Positions 1 through 8,920 of a stretch of 63,576 bases of DNA are shown in pieces. The notes under the pieces are model-generated. The model worked only from the letters and a program-made list of their open reading frames with translations. It was not told the origin of the DNA and ran no database searches. Within the stretch, counting starts at the first letter, position 1. Each line of letters opens with the position of its first letter. Location of the stretch: NCBI GenBank assembly GCA_041569895.1, contig JBFFXF010000002.1, positions 1-63,576 of the forward strand. Reading direction: 5' to 3'. Made by a program: the position numbers and the translations under genes. The DNA comes from JBFFXF01 sp041569895. GTDB lineage: Bacteria > Planctomycetota > UBA8108 > JACQVS01.

Positions 1-981
1 CTCGTAGGCGCGCACCGCCGCGAACTGGATCGGCGCCGACGTGGACGTATAGGTCTCGCTCGCGACCGCCGCCATCGCATCGAGAAGCCACCGCAGCGAC
101 GGGGGGAAGACGAAGCTGCCGAGCCGCCAGCCGCCGGCGCCGCACCACTTGCTGAGCCCGCCGCTGACGATGGTGCCCTCGGGATAGAACTGCGCGATGG
201 AGGTGTGCCCGCCGGTGAAGTCGAGCTCTCCGTAGATCTCGTCGGACAGCAGGATCACCCGGTGCCGCCGGGCGATGGTCGCCATCTCCTCGAGTTCTGA
301 CCTCGAGTACGTCAGTCCAGTCGGGTTGCTCGGGTACGTGATGACGACGATTCGCGGCCGGTCCGGGTCGATCTTGCAGACGCGCGACAGTCGCGACGGC
401 GTCAGCTTCCAGCCGGCCTCGCGCCGTGTCTGCACCTGGAAGACGCGGCGGCCGATGATGTTCGCCTGGGGGATGTAGGAGACCCACGCCGGGCTCGGGA
501 CCACGAGGTCGCCGTAGTAGACGAGCTGCAGCAGGAACATCAGCTCCTTCGAGCCCGGGCCGACCAGCACGTCGTCCGCCGTCGCGGGGAGCCCCTGCGT
601 CGTCCGGTAATACGACGCCACGGCCTCGCGCAGCGCGTCGAGCCCGCGGACCGGCAGGTAGTCCTTCTGGTGCGCGTTCTCTCGCAGCGCCGCGACGACC
701 GGCTCCGGCACCGGGAAGGGCGACTGCCCGAGCCCGAGACGGAACACCTCACGCCCGCTGCGCAGGAGCTCCGAGCAGCGCTGCTGGATGCTGATGGTGG
801 CCGAGGACGCCATGCCCCGGACGTTGAGGTTGAGCTGCACGCTCGGCATGAGATGGACGTGCTCGACGTCGCTCTCGGCAGTCTCCGGCGTCGTCTCCTT
901 CGACGTGGCCTTCTCCGGTGTGCTCGTCCCGTGCAGGCTCATCCGCGGTGGCGGGCTCTTGGACATGTCCATGCGAGTCAT
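1..981 (-). CDS. Class I/II PLP-dependent aminotransferase (C-terminus beyond window)
   Basis: Fold-type I aminotransferase, probably acting on an amino acid and a 2-oxoacid in the cytoplasm. Reading leftwards from the start, the protein has the N-terminal RGLDALREAVASYY region, the substrate/PLP segment YPSNPTGLTY, the cofactor-aspartate motif LLSDEIYGEL and the Schiff-base motif SGGLSKWCGAGGWRLG with Lys about residue 278. About 327 residues are visible and the last quarter of the domain lies outside the window. Three in-frame ATGs (981, 972, 966) are possible. 981 is chosen because a GGATGG lies upstream, but this is weak. The N-terminal 40 residues are low-complexity Thr/Glu/Pro and unlike the family core. 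Upstream is a composite repeat whose G-rich strand is in the sense orientation for this gene. Family is confident; substrate cannot be told. Confidence 0.88.
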   Translation of the reverse strand, partial: MTRMDMSKSPPPRMSLHGTSTPEKATSKETTPETAESDVEHVHLMPSVQLNLNVRGMASSATISIQQRCSELLRSGREVFRLGLGQSPFPVPEPVVAALRENAHQKDYLPVRGLDALREAVASYYRTTQGLPATADDVLVGPGSKELMFLLQLVYYGDLVVPSPAWVSYIPQANIIGRRVFQVQTRREAGWKLTPSRLSRVCKIDPDRPRIVVITYPSNPTGLTYSRSELEEMATIARRHRVILLSDEIYGELDFTGGHTSIAQFYPEGTIVSGGLSKWCGAGGWRLGSFVFPPSLRWLLDAMAAVASETYTSTSAPIQFAAVRAYE

Positions 982-1046
982 TGTAGCGCGCAGACGCCAT
1001 CCTTCATCCTCGGCCTGGAACAACGACATCCGGAGCCCTTTCGACG

Positions 1047-1400
1047 TGTCCGTACCCGTCCCCGTCCCCGTCCCCGTACCCGTGCCCGTGCCCGTGCCCG
1101 AAAGGTTACTCGACTTCGCCGGAGAAGAGAACGGGAACGCAGATGACGCAGATTGCGCAGATTACGCAGATCCACGAAGGCCTGGTCGCTGACTCCCTCT
1201 GATCTCCGATCTCCGATCTCGGGTCTCGGGTCTCTGATCTCGGGTCTCGGGTCTCTGATCTCGGAATCGGACGTCGGTATCGGAATCGGAATCGGACATC
1301 GGACTCCGAGTCGGAATCGGCATCGGACATCGGAGTCGGAATCGGTATCGGAGTCGGTCATCGGACTCCGCAACCAGAGCCTTCGAGGACGAGGACGAGA
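1047..1400 (+). repeat. Composite intergenic repeat, copy 1 (forward)
   Basis: Fills most of the 486-bp gap 982-1467. Modules in order: CCCGTN hexamer array 1048-1100; unique block with GGTTACTCGACTTCGCCGG 1101-1130; GGGAACGCAGAT plus three 9-nt CGCAGATTR units 1131-1170; GATCTC/GGGTCTC array 1195-1262; TCGGAA-type hexamers 1261-1370; GAGGAC units 1384-1400. The block around 1096-1144 matches the inverted copy near 25045-25095 with about one mismatch in 49 positions. No start-codon and RBS pair with coding character is seen here. Confidence 0.9.
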
Positions 1401-1467
1401 ACGGGTTTTAACCGACGGCAGTCCCCCTCCCCCGGGGCCGCCGCCGGCCGTCGAGCTGCACCTGTCG

Positions 1468-4400
1468 CTACTCGGCGCAGGGTCCGCCGCCGCCGAAGCT
1501 CGGTGCCTCGACGACGTCCGGGCAGTCCTCGACGAGGATGCACGCGGGCTCGCCGTCGACCGCGGTCGGGTGCGGCGCCTGGCCGAGGAAGAGCCAGCCG
1601 AGCTCCGCGATGCCGTCGGAGATGTCGACCTGCCCGTCGCCGTTCCAGTCGAAGAGCGTGACGTTCGCCGGGTGGCTCACGGAGCCGTCGCCGCAGGGCA
1701 GCTCGACCGGGTTGCCGAGGAAGAGGAACCCGAAGAGACAGACCGCGTCGGAGATGTCGACGAGGCCGTCCTGGTTGCAGTCACCGCCGACCTGTCGGCC
1801 TCCCGGCGGCGGGGTCGGGTTGCCGGTGACGCGGACGTTGTCGACCGCCCACCACCAGTCGTCCTGTCCAACCCAGTGGAACGCGAAGACGACGCTCGAC
1901 TGGCCGGCCGCGGTCGGGACCCGGAAGACGCGCCGTGCGAAGAACGGCTCCTCGCCGGTGTCGACGAGGGCGCCGGTCCGGTAGGAGAAGATCGGGTCGA
2001 GGTAGGTCTCGCCGCCGTCGATGCTGACCAGCACCTCCTGGACGTCGCCGCTGACGACGGTCTCCGAGTCCCAGTGGAAGAAGACCTCCGACGCGCCGGA
2101 GAGGTCGAGCTCGGGCGTCACCAGCCACTCGTCCTCGCGCGGGTCCGGGTTGGCGTCCGACTCGAGGATCGCGAAGCCGAGCGACGGCAGGATCTGCCCG
2201 CGGATCTCGCCGGCGCGGAAGTTCTCGCTGTGGATGTTGACGTAGAGGTCCCCCGCCAGCAGGGAGGCCACGTCGACGTCGGCGACCGTGATGGTGCCGA
2301 TCTTCGGACTGCCGGCAGGCAGGGGGTAGAGCACCGGCCCCGGCGTCCCGGCGGGTGCGCGGTGAATGTGCGCGTTGCTCTCCGGAGACGAGAGCCCCTC
2401 GAAGGTGATCTCGTAGGAGAGCTCGTTGGTGTCGGGATCGAAGATGAATCGCGCTTTGCCGGTGGCGTCGGTCTCGACCGGATCCGGAGCCTCCTGCGCG
2501 CCGTCGAGCACCGCGCCGAAGAGGTCGCCGCCGCGGCCGTGCTCGAGCCGGTTGACGGCGCGCTGGTCGACCTGCCCGCGGACGAAGCGCGTGGCCTTGT
2601 CGACCGTGCTCCACGTCTCCGCGCCGGTGTTCGGCGGATCCGCGAGGGAGACGGCGGTCATCGCGCCGAGTCCGGTGTCGAACGATTCCTCGAAGAAGGT
2701 GATCTCGCCACCGGAGGGCGGCGCCACGTCATCGACGATGATGTTGTCGACGCCGATGAACCAGTCGAAGTCGGGCTCGAAGTGTCGCAGGCGGAAGCGC
2801 GCGGTCTGCCCGGCGAACGCCGAGAGATCGATGTCGAGCCGCCCGAAGAAGCCGTCAGCGTTGTCATTGGTCGCGTCGGGCTCGATGTCGGCGATGCCCT
2901 CCATCTCGCCGCACGGATCGCCGTCGCGACGGCACGGGGCGACGCGGCGGAAGACGTTGACCCAGTTGAGCCCGCCGTCGGTCGAGACGTCGACGTCGAA
3001 GACCGCCGTGCCGTTGTTGTTGAGTTGCGCGGTGACGTCCATGTGCAGCCACGCGCCGCCGTCGCCGTCGGGGACGGTGAACTCGGGGCTCCAGAGGTCG
3101 TGCGACATGCCGCTGCCCTGCGCGTTGCTGCCCGACTGCGCGTCCGAGTCGGAGATGACGAACTGACCGGTCGAGGGGCGCCCGTCGAAGGTCGGCGGAT
3201 TGCTCCGGCCGCCGGGGTTGCCGATCGTCCACGTCGAGTCCTCCACCGGGTCGTTCTCGTCCTGGATGAAGTAGCCGGCGAGCTCGAGGGCCGCGTCGCT
3301 CGCGTAGCTCTCGAAGTCGTCCGCGAACGCGACGTTGCCGGTCGAGAGGACGGCGCGGCAGGTGAGCGGACTGCAGTCCGGCGGCGCCGCCGGATCGCTG
3401 AACACCGCGAGCTCGAACTCGAGAATGCCGCCCGTCGCCTGGAGCGTCTCGTCGTCGACCGAGACCGAGAAGCTGCTCGCGTCCGGAGCCAGCGTCTCGA
3501 GCTCGACGCCGTCGAGGAAGAGCTTGAACCCGGCGATGCCGAGGTTGACGCCGGGATCCCAGCTCAGGTCGACGGTCTTGGCGACCTGGTCGGTGCTGCA
3601 GCTCAGGCCGGACGGACAGACGAGGGTGTCGATCTCGTTCGAGACGCACTCGCGATCGGCGCTGCCGCCGATGATCGGCAGAAGCGTGTAGCTGACGTCC
3701 TGCCCGCCCGCCGGGGGCGCGTCGTCGGTGAAAGACGTCGCGTCGGGGCCGAGCTCGGCGACCGTGCGGCCGCCCTGCTCGACGACGTAGCCCTCGGCGC
3801 ACTCCGCGCCGAGCCCGTTCCACGATCCGGTGACCGTGGTGTTGAGCGCGTTGAAGCTGACGCCGAAGCCGCGCAGGCCGCAGTCGCACGGATCGCACAC
3901 CTCGGTCGTGCCGGTGACGATGACGTCGTCGATCGCCCACCACCAGTCGTCCTGGCCGACCCAGTGGAACGCGAAGGCGACGCTCGCCTCGCCGGCCGCC
4001 TCGGGGACCGAGAAGATGCGCTCGGCGTAGTACGGCTCCTCGCCGCGATCGAAGAGGGCGCCGGTGGTGTAGGAGAAGATCGGCGCGCTCTCGAAGGTCT
4101 CGCCGCCGTCGAGGCTGAGCAGGACCTCCTGGACGTCTCCGTTGACCACGGTCTCCGACTTGAAGTGGAGAAAGACCTGGGTGTACGTCGAGAGGTTGAG
4201 GGACGGCGTGACGAGGAACTCGTCCTCGGCCGGATCGGGGTTGGCGTCGGAGTCGAGGATGGCGAAGTCGGGATCGGCGCCCGCGTGGTTCAGCCGGTTG
4301 ACCCCTCTTCCCGAGACCGCGCCGGGCGTGTACCGGCCGCCCTTGTCGGTCGTGTGCCAGGTCTCCGTCCCCGAGTTGCCGGCAGCCGAGACGACGCTCA

Positions 4401-5808
4401 TCGCGCCGAGGCCGCCGGTGAAGTCCTGCAGCGAGAGCGCCGCGCAGTCACCGCCGGACGGCGGCGCGATGCTGTCGACCTGGACGTTGTCGATGGCGAT
4501 CCACCAGTCGTCGTTGGGCTCGAAGTGGCGGAACCGGATTGCCACATCCGCGGCGTCACCGGCGACCGCCGAGATGTCGACGTCGAGCCGGCCGAAGTAT
4601 CCATCGGTGTTCGTCGTGTCGGCGAGCGGCTCGGCGGTGCGACCCGGGGCGATGCGGCGAAAGACGTTCGTCCACGACGCGCCGCCGTCCGTCGACACGT
4701 CGATGTCGAAGATCGCCTCTCCGTTGTCGTTGAGCTGCGCCGAGACGTCGGCGTGGAGCCAGACGGTGTCGCTGCCCTCGGTGGAGAAGCTCGGCGTGAT
4801 CAGGTCGTGCGACATGCCGCTTCCGGGGGGGTTGGAGCCGCTCCCCGCGTCGGAATCGGAGATCATGAAGCCGCCGATCGACGGCGTGCCGTCGAGCGTC
4901 GGCGGATTGGCGCGTCCGCCGGGATTGGTGATCGTCCAGGTCGAGGTCTCGACGGGGGTGTTCGCGTCGACGATCTGCCACCCCGCCGCGACGACGTCGG
5001 CGTCGCTGGCGAAGTTGTTGAATCCCTCGAGGAGGAAGAGCGCCGGATCGTCGAGCGGCGGGACGGGAAGGCCGGCGTCCTCGGGACCGCCGAGCGCCTC
5101 GATCTCCTCGTCGGAGAGCGCCGAATCGCGGATCTGGAAGCTGTTGACGAGGATCTCGGACGGCACGTCGCCGTCGTTGTCGCCGAAGAGGATGATGCCG
5201 TCGCTGTCGCCATCGTTCGCCGAGAAGAGGGACCAGCGGCCGTCGAGCCCGCCGACGGCGACCTCGTTGACGAGCGTGCCGTCGAGGAACAGCCGGAAGA
5301 CGTCCGCCCCGGTGTCGACGACCAGGGCGATCCGGTGCCAGCCCGCGTCGACGCAGCCGTCGTAGTCGCCGGAGATCCCGAGACCACCCGCCGGGTTGAC
5401 GAACATGTCGCCGTCGTTCGAGTTCCCCGTGTTCGTCTGGTAGATCGACACCCACGTGCCGGAGCAGTCGGGGTTGCGGTCCGGCACTTGCATATCCACG
5501 ATGATCGTGTACTGGTTGACGAAGTCCCCGCCGCCGTTCGGCGCGAGCGCGGTGAACAGGCGGAAGTGCGTGCTTCCGGAGATGCGGGCCACGGTCGCCC
5601 CGGCGTTGCCGTCGCCGTCGGTGTCGGCGGCCTCGAACGCGACGCTCGCCGCGCCGTCCGGCGGCTGCGCTCCCGCGATGGCGAGGCTCTTGAAGTTGGT
5701 GGCGATCAGGGTGCCGTTGAAGTCCCACTGGCGTGTCGTCGCGAGCGAGACGCGGCTTCCGGATACCAGCAGGACGACGAGCAAGAGATGACGGGCGAAC
5801 CGTGACAT
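1468..5808 (-). CDS. Giant secreted LamG/choice-of-anchor-J/CHRD protein with C-terminal dockerin
   Basis: 1446-residue exported mosaic protein with a signal peptide at 1-23. Approximate domains: LamG-like jelly roll 27-236; a module A/B pair 254-640 of choice-of-anchor-J (MAM-like) type, each module ending in a DDWWxAIDNV/DDV motif; Fn3-like region 645-825; second A module 828-1033; second B module from about 1050 that is interrupted by a CHRD domain (about 1101-1208, motifs NAHIHRAP and AGEIRGQI) and then resumes; dockerin type I-like repeats 1341-1430 with two Ca loops (DCNQDGLVDISD, DWNGDGQVDISD). The start has an excellent AAGGAGG 6 nt upstream. Likely an extracellular or surface adhesive/structural protein; no catalytic motif seen. 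Diverges from the TPR lipoprotein gene. The function of each module is inferred from family resemblance only. Confidence 0.9.
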   Translation of the reverse strand: MSRFARHLLLVVLLVSGSRVSLATTRQWDFNGTLIATNFKSLAIAGAQPPDGAASVAFEAADTDGDGNAGATVARISGSTHFRLFTALAPNGGGDFVNQYTIIVDMQVPDRNPDCSGTWVSIYQTNTGNSNDGDMFVNPAGGLGISGDYDGCVDAGWHRIALVVDTGADVFRLFLDGTLVNEVAVGGLDGRWSLFSANDGDSDGIILFGDNDGDVPSEILVNSFQIRDSALSDEEIEALGGPEDAGLPVPPLDDPALFLLEGFNNFASDADVVAAGWQIVDANTPVETSTWTITNPGGRANPPTLDGTPSIGGFMISDSDAGSGSNPPGSGMSHDLITPSFSTEGSDTVWLHADVSAQLNDNGEAIFDIDVSTDGGASWTNVFRRIAPGRTAEPLADTTNTDGYFGRLDVDISAVAGDAADVAIRFRHFEPNDDWWIAIDNVQVDSIAPPSGGDCAALSLQDFTGGLGAMSVVSAAGNSGTETWHTTDKGGRYTPGAVSGRGVNRLNHAGADPDFAILDSDANPDPAEDEFLVTPSLNLSTYTQVFLHFKSETVVNGDVQEVLLSLDGGETFESAPIFSYTTGALFDRGEEPYYAERIFSVPEAAGEASVAFAFHWVGQDDWWWAIDDVIVTGTTEVCDPCDCGLRGFGVSFNALNTTVTGSWNGLGAECAEGYVVEQGGRTVAELGPDATSFTDDAPPAGGQDVSYTLLPIIGGSADRECVSNEIDTLVCPSGLSCSTDQVAKTVDLSWDPGVNLGIAGFKLFLDGVELETLAPDASSFSVSVDDETLQATGGILEFELAVFSDPAAPPDCSPLTCRAVLSTGNVAFADDFESYASDAALELAGYFIQDENDPVEDSTWTIGNPGGRSNPPTFDGRPSTGQFVISDSDAQSGSNAQGSGMSHDLWSPEFTVPDGDGGAWLHMDVTAQLNNNGTAVFDVDVSTDGGLNWVNVFRRVAPCRRDGDPCGEMEGIADIEPDATNDNADGFFGRLDIDLSAFAGQTARFRLRHFEPDFDWFIGVDNIIVDDVAPPSGGEITFFEESFDTGLGAMTAVSLADPPNTGAETWSTVDKATRFVRGQVDQRAVNRLEHGRGGDLFGAVLDGAQEAPDPVETDATGKARFIFDPDTNELSYEITFEGLSSPESNAHIHRAPAGTPGPVLYPLPAGSPKIGTITVADVDVASLLAGDLYVNIHSENFRAGEIRGQILPSLGFAILESDANPDPREDEWLVTPELDLSGASEVFFHWDSETVVSGDVQEVLVSIDGGETYLDPIFSYRTGALVDTGEEPFFARRVFRVPTAAGQSSVVFAFHWVGQDDWWWAVDNVRVTGNPTPPPGGRQVGGDCNQDGLVDISDAVCLFGFLFLGNPVELPCGDGSVSHPANVTLFDWNGDGQVDISDGIAELGWLFLGQAPHPTAVDGEPACILVEDCPDVVEAPSFGGGGPCAE

Positions 5809-5914
5809 GGAAGCCTCCTTCTCCTACCGCTCTCGGGATGGTGCGGCGTGTCTCTCGAACTCTCGAACCCAGGCGGCGGAGAGCTCCGCCGCCAAGGAAG
5901 CATTGTATCCACGG

Positions 5915-6715
5915 ATGGTCCGGAATGCGGCAAGTTCCCTGAAAGAATCCCGTCGGCTTCCCGGCGGCGGCGCCCTGCGACACGCCGTTGCGATGGTCGC
6001 GCTCGTCGTGCTGGCGCCGATCGGTTGCGGCGAGCATGCCGGATCAACCGCGCCGCTGCCCGCGAAGGACTCCGGCGACCCGCGCGTCGACCGGGCTCTC
6101 GAGCTGATCGCCGCATCGCGTCCGGACGAGGCGAACGTGTTGCTCGAGGAGGTCCTCGATGGGTCCCCGCGCGACGCGCGCGCCCTGCTCTACGCCGGCG
6201 TGGCGCAGCAGCGCGCACAGCGGCCGGCGGCCGCGATCCCGTACTTCGAGAGAGCGCTCGCGCTCGAGGGCGGGCCGCCGGAGATCGATCAGGTCCATCA
6301 CTTCCTCGGCTGGTCTCTTCTCGATCTCGGCCGGCTCGAGGAGGCCCGTCGCGCCTTCGAGCGACACCTCGAGCTGCGTCCCGACGCGGCCGACTCGCAC
6401 TTCGCGATCGGCAGGATCGATCTCGAGGAGGGCGCGCTCGATGCCGCCGCCGTACGATTCCGTCGGGCGATCGAGCTCGACGCCGGGAACCCGCGCCGCC
6501 GGAGCCAGCTCGCCAAGTGTCACGTGCGGCTCGCCGATGTCGCCCTGCTGCGCGATCGGCTCGACGAAGCGCTCGAGGAGCTGCAGCGGGCGGTCGAGCT
6601 CGACCCGCGCATGCACCAGGCGCAGTACCGGCTCCACCGCGTGGCGACGCGCCTCGGACGCGAGCGGGAGGCCGCCGATGCGCTCGCGGCGTACGAGCGC
6701 TGGAGGCCGCGGTGA
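5915..6715 (+). CDS. TPR-repeat lipoprotein-like protein
   Basis: About 266 residues. A short hydrophobic segment ending in GCGEH near the N-terminus suggests a lipoprotein or signal-anchored protein, although the lipobox is imperfect. The rest is at least four tetratricopeptide repeats (for example AAIPYFERALAL, EEARRAFERHLEL, AVRFRRAIELD, EALEELQRAVELD). The open frame runs further upstream into the start of the divergent gene. ATG 5915, preceded by GGAAGC, or ATG 5993, right before the hydrophobic segment, are the credible starts. The stop overlaps the GTG start of the next gene (GTGA), implying translational coupling with the ASPIC/UnbV protein. TPR plus CRTAC1-type pairs are common in planctomycetes. 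The role is probably protein-protein interaction; no specific partner is known. Confidence 0.82.
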   Translation: MVRNAASSLKESRRLPGGGALRHAVAMVALVVLAPIGCGEHAGSTAPLPAKDSGDPRVDRALELIAASRPDEANVLLEEVLDGSPRDARALLYAGVAQQRAQRPAAAIPYFERALALEGGPPEIDQVHHFLGWSLLDLGRLEEARRAFERHLELRPDAADSHFAIGRIDLEEGALDAAAVRFRRAIELDAGNPRRRSQLAKCHVRLADVALLRDRLDEALEELQRAVELDPRMHQAQYRLHRVATRLGREREAADALAAYERWRPR

Positions 6716-8373
6716 GGGGCGCACTGGCCGCCATGCTGCTCGCCGGCGTCGCACTCGCGTGCGCGACGTGGACGTCGTGCGACGCCACGGCGCGGCCGGC
6801 GCTCCACCTCGAGGACGTGACCGGGACGATCGGCGTCGGCGTGACGGTGGTGTCGGGACGCGCGCCATCGTCCGAGATCCTCGAGGTCAAGGGCGGGGGC
6901 GTCGCGCTGATCGACTTCGACTCCGATGGCGATCTGGACGTCTTCGTGCCCAACGGCGCGACGCTCGACGATCCCGAGAGCGGTCCCGGCGCGCGGTTGC
7001 TCGAGAACCTGGGCGGCCTGCGCTTCCGGGACGCGACGGAGGCGGCCGGCATCCGCCTGCGGCGCTGGTCGTTCGGCGTCGCGGTGGGGGACGCCGATGG
7101 CGACGGCCTCGACGACCTCGCCATCGCGTGCTTCGGACCGGACGTGCTCCTGCGCAACGCCGGCGGGCGCTTCGAGGACGTCTCGGCCGACGCGGGGATC
7201 GGCTCTCCGGCGTGGGGGACGAGCTGCGCCTTCGTCGACATCGACAGCGACGGCGACCTCGACCTCTACACGACGAACTTCGTCGAGTTCGACCCGCGGA
7301 GGCCGCCGCCGAGAGGTCGCTACATGGGCGTCGAGGTGATGGCCGGTCCGGCGGGCCTCGCGCCGGTGCACGACGTCCTCCTCGAGAACCTCGGCGACGG
7401 CCGCTTCCGCGACGTCAGCGAGTCGAGCGGCTGCCGCGCCGTGCCGCCCTCGACCGGCCTCAACGTCGTCACGCTCGACATCGACGGCGATGGCCGGCAG
7501 GACATCTTCGTCGCCAACGACTCGATGCCGAACTTCCTCTTCCGCAACCTCGGCGGAGGGCGGTTCGAGGAGATCGGCGCGCGCGCCGGGCTGGCGCTGA
7601 ACGCCGATGGCGCCGCACAGGCCAGCATGGGGATCGCCGTCGGCGACGTCGACGGCAACGGACTCGCGGATTTCTTCACGACCAACTTCTCGAGCGACAC
7701 CAACACGCTGCACGTCAACCTCGACGGCGCGACCTTCGAGGACCGCACCGCGCCGTACGGCCTGGGCATCGCCAGTGGACCCTTCGTCGGCTGGGCGAGC
7801 GCGTTCGCCGACCTCGACCACGACGGCGACGAGGACCTCCTGGTCTTCAACGGGCACGTCTACCCGGAGGCCGCGAGCGGCCTGCTCGACGCGGAGTACG
7901 AGGAGCGCCCGCTGCTCTTCGAGCGCCGCGGACCGCGCTTCGAGCTCGCCCGGCCGGGGAGCGCGGGCGCGTGGCTCGGCGCCCGCTACCGCGCCCGCAG
8001 CGCGGCGCTCGGCGACCTCGACGGCGACGGGGACGTCGACGTCGTCTTCACCGAGCTCAACGGCCCGCTCCACGTGCTGCGAAACGACGCCGCGTCGCGA
8101 GCCGGGTCGGCATGGCTGATCGTCGACCTCGAGGACCGCACCGGAGGCAACCGCCGCGGCATCGGCAGCCGTGTGACGCTCATCGCCGGAGAGCGCCGCC
8201 AGACCCGCTGGATCCACGGCGGCGGCCCGTTCCAGTCAGCGAGCTGGCAGGCAGCGCACTTCGCGGTGCCGAACCCGCCAGCGGAGGCAACCATCGAGAT
8301 CGCCTGGCCGGACGGGAAACCGCAGAGCGCGCGTGTGACGGGGTGGAACAGCAGGATGACCGTCTCGCGGTAG
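6712..8373 (+). CDS. Secreted CRTAC1-type FG-GAP/VCBS protein with ASPIC/UnbV C-terminal domain
   Basis: 553 residues. Start is GTG 6712, overlapping the upstream stop as GTGA; ATG 6733 is an alternative. The N-terminus is a signal peptide (ALAAMLLAGVALACA). The body is a beta-propeller of FG-GAP/VCBS repeats, each with a Ca-binding loop of the form DFDSDGDLDVF, DADGDGLDDL, DIDSDGDLDLY, DIDGDGRQDIF, DVDGNGLADF, DLDHDGDEDLL and DLDGDGDVDVV. The last 80 residues (GIGSRVTL through EIAWPDGK) match the ASPIC/UnbV domain. Exported and probably Ca-stabilised. Such proteins are abundant in planctomycetes, usually without an assigned substrate. Coupled to the TPR gene upstream and followed by a composite repeat. 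Confidence 0.92.
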   Translation: MRGALAAMLLAGVALACATWTSCDATARPALHLEDVTGTIGVGVTVVSGRAPSSEILEVKGGGVALIDFDSDGDLDVFVPNGATLDDPESGPGARLLENLGGLRFRDATEAAGIRLRRWSFGVAVGDADGDGLDDLAIACFGPDVLLRNAGGRFEDVSADAGIGSPAWGTSCAFVDIDSDGDLDLYTTNFVEFDPRRPPPRGRYMGVEVMAGPAGLAPVHDVLLENLGDGRFRDVSESSGCRAVPPSTGLNVVTLDIDGDGRQDIFVANDSMPNFLFRNLGGGRFEEIGARAGLALNADGAAQASMGIAVGDVDGNGLADFFTTNFSSDTNTLHVNLDGATFEDRTAPYGLGIASGPFVGWASAFADLDHDGDEDLLVFNGHVYPEAASGLLDAEYEERPLLFERRGPRFELARPGSAGAWLGARYRARSAALGDLDGDGDVDVVFTELNGPLHVLRNDAASRAGSAWLIVDLEDRTGGNRRGIGSRVTLIAGERRQTRWIHGGGPFQSASWQAAHFAVPNPPAEATIEIAWPDGKPQSARVTGWNSRMTVSR

Positions 8374-8378
8374 CACTG

Positions 8379-8815
8379 GTCCCGTCCCCGTCCCCGTTCC
8401 CGTCCCCGTTCCCGTGCCCGGAAGAGCTACTCGACTCCGCCGGCGAGCCCTGAAGGCAGATGCACGGCAAGGAAGGCAGGAAGGCAGGAAAGCAGGAAGG
8501 CAGGAAAGCAGGAAGAGAGAAAGGGAACCGAGGACACGGAGCGACAGCGCGGCCGACGTCCGACGAGGACCGGAACGCAGATTACGCAGATTGCGCAGAT
8601 TACGCAGAAGGATGACCCGGGTTTCCGCGTCCTGACCGCTCATCTCGGAGTCGGAATCCGAATCGGTATCGGATTTCGGAATCGGAATCGGAATCGGTGT
8701 CGGACTCGGACTCGGAACTCGGACTCGGTCTCGGATCTCCGACCTCTGATCTCTGATCTCCGATCTCCGATCTCTGACCTCTGATCTCTGACCTCTGTCC
8801 TCCGATCTCTGTCTC
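8379..8815 (+). repeat. Composite intergenic repeat, copy 2 (forward, longest module set)
   Basis: Occupies the 547-bp convergent gap 8374-8920. Order: CCCGTN array 8380-8420; GAGCTACTCGACTCCGCCGG block 8421-8450; AAGGCAGGAA array 8466-8522; GCGCGGCCGACG plus GGAACGCAGATT 9-nt units 8545-8608; TCGGAA hexamers 8644-8735; GATCTCTGACCTC array 8735-8815. The same order and the same linker words recur at 52721-53120. The rest, to 8920, is low-complexity with no gene seen. Confidence 0.9.
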
Positions 8816-8920
8816 AGTCTCGGTCTCCGTCCGACTCGGCCCGCTGTCTCGGTCTCCGTCTCAACTCGGCGGCGCTTCGCTGCGACTCCGGGACCGGGTC
8901 CGGGTCCGGGACCGCGTTTC

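Noticed and set aside
1131..1170. CRISPR-like reading of the CGCAGATT units
   Set aside because: Units are directly tandem with 9-nt period and no unique spacers; no cas gene in the window.
978..1373. Short open frames through the composite repeats (peptides like ICVICVICVPVL or LRNLRNLRNLR)
   Set aside because: They are translations of 6- and 9-nt repeats, which stay open in several frames on both strands at once; no RBS and no conserved product.
1153..5805. 1550-codon open frame opposite the first giant secreted protein
   Set aside because: Antisense shadow created by GC-rich third positions; Arg/Val/Asp-rich with no domain, while the minus-strand frame has a signal peptide, RBS and many domains.
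5807..5914. Extended N-terminus of the TPR protein
   Set aside because: It would overlap the start of the divergent gene and places the hydrophobic export segment more than 60 residues in; composition is not coding-like.
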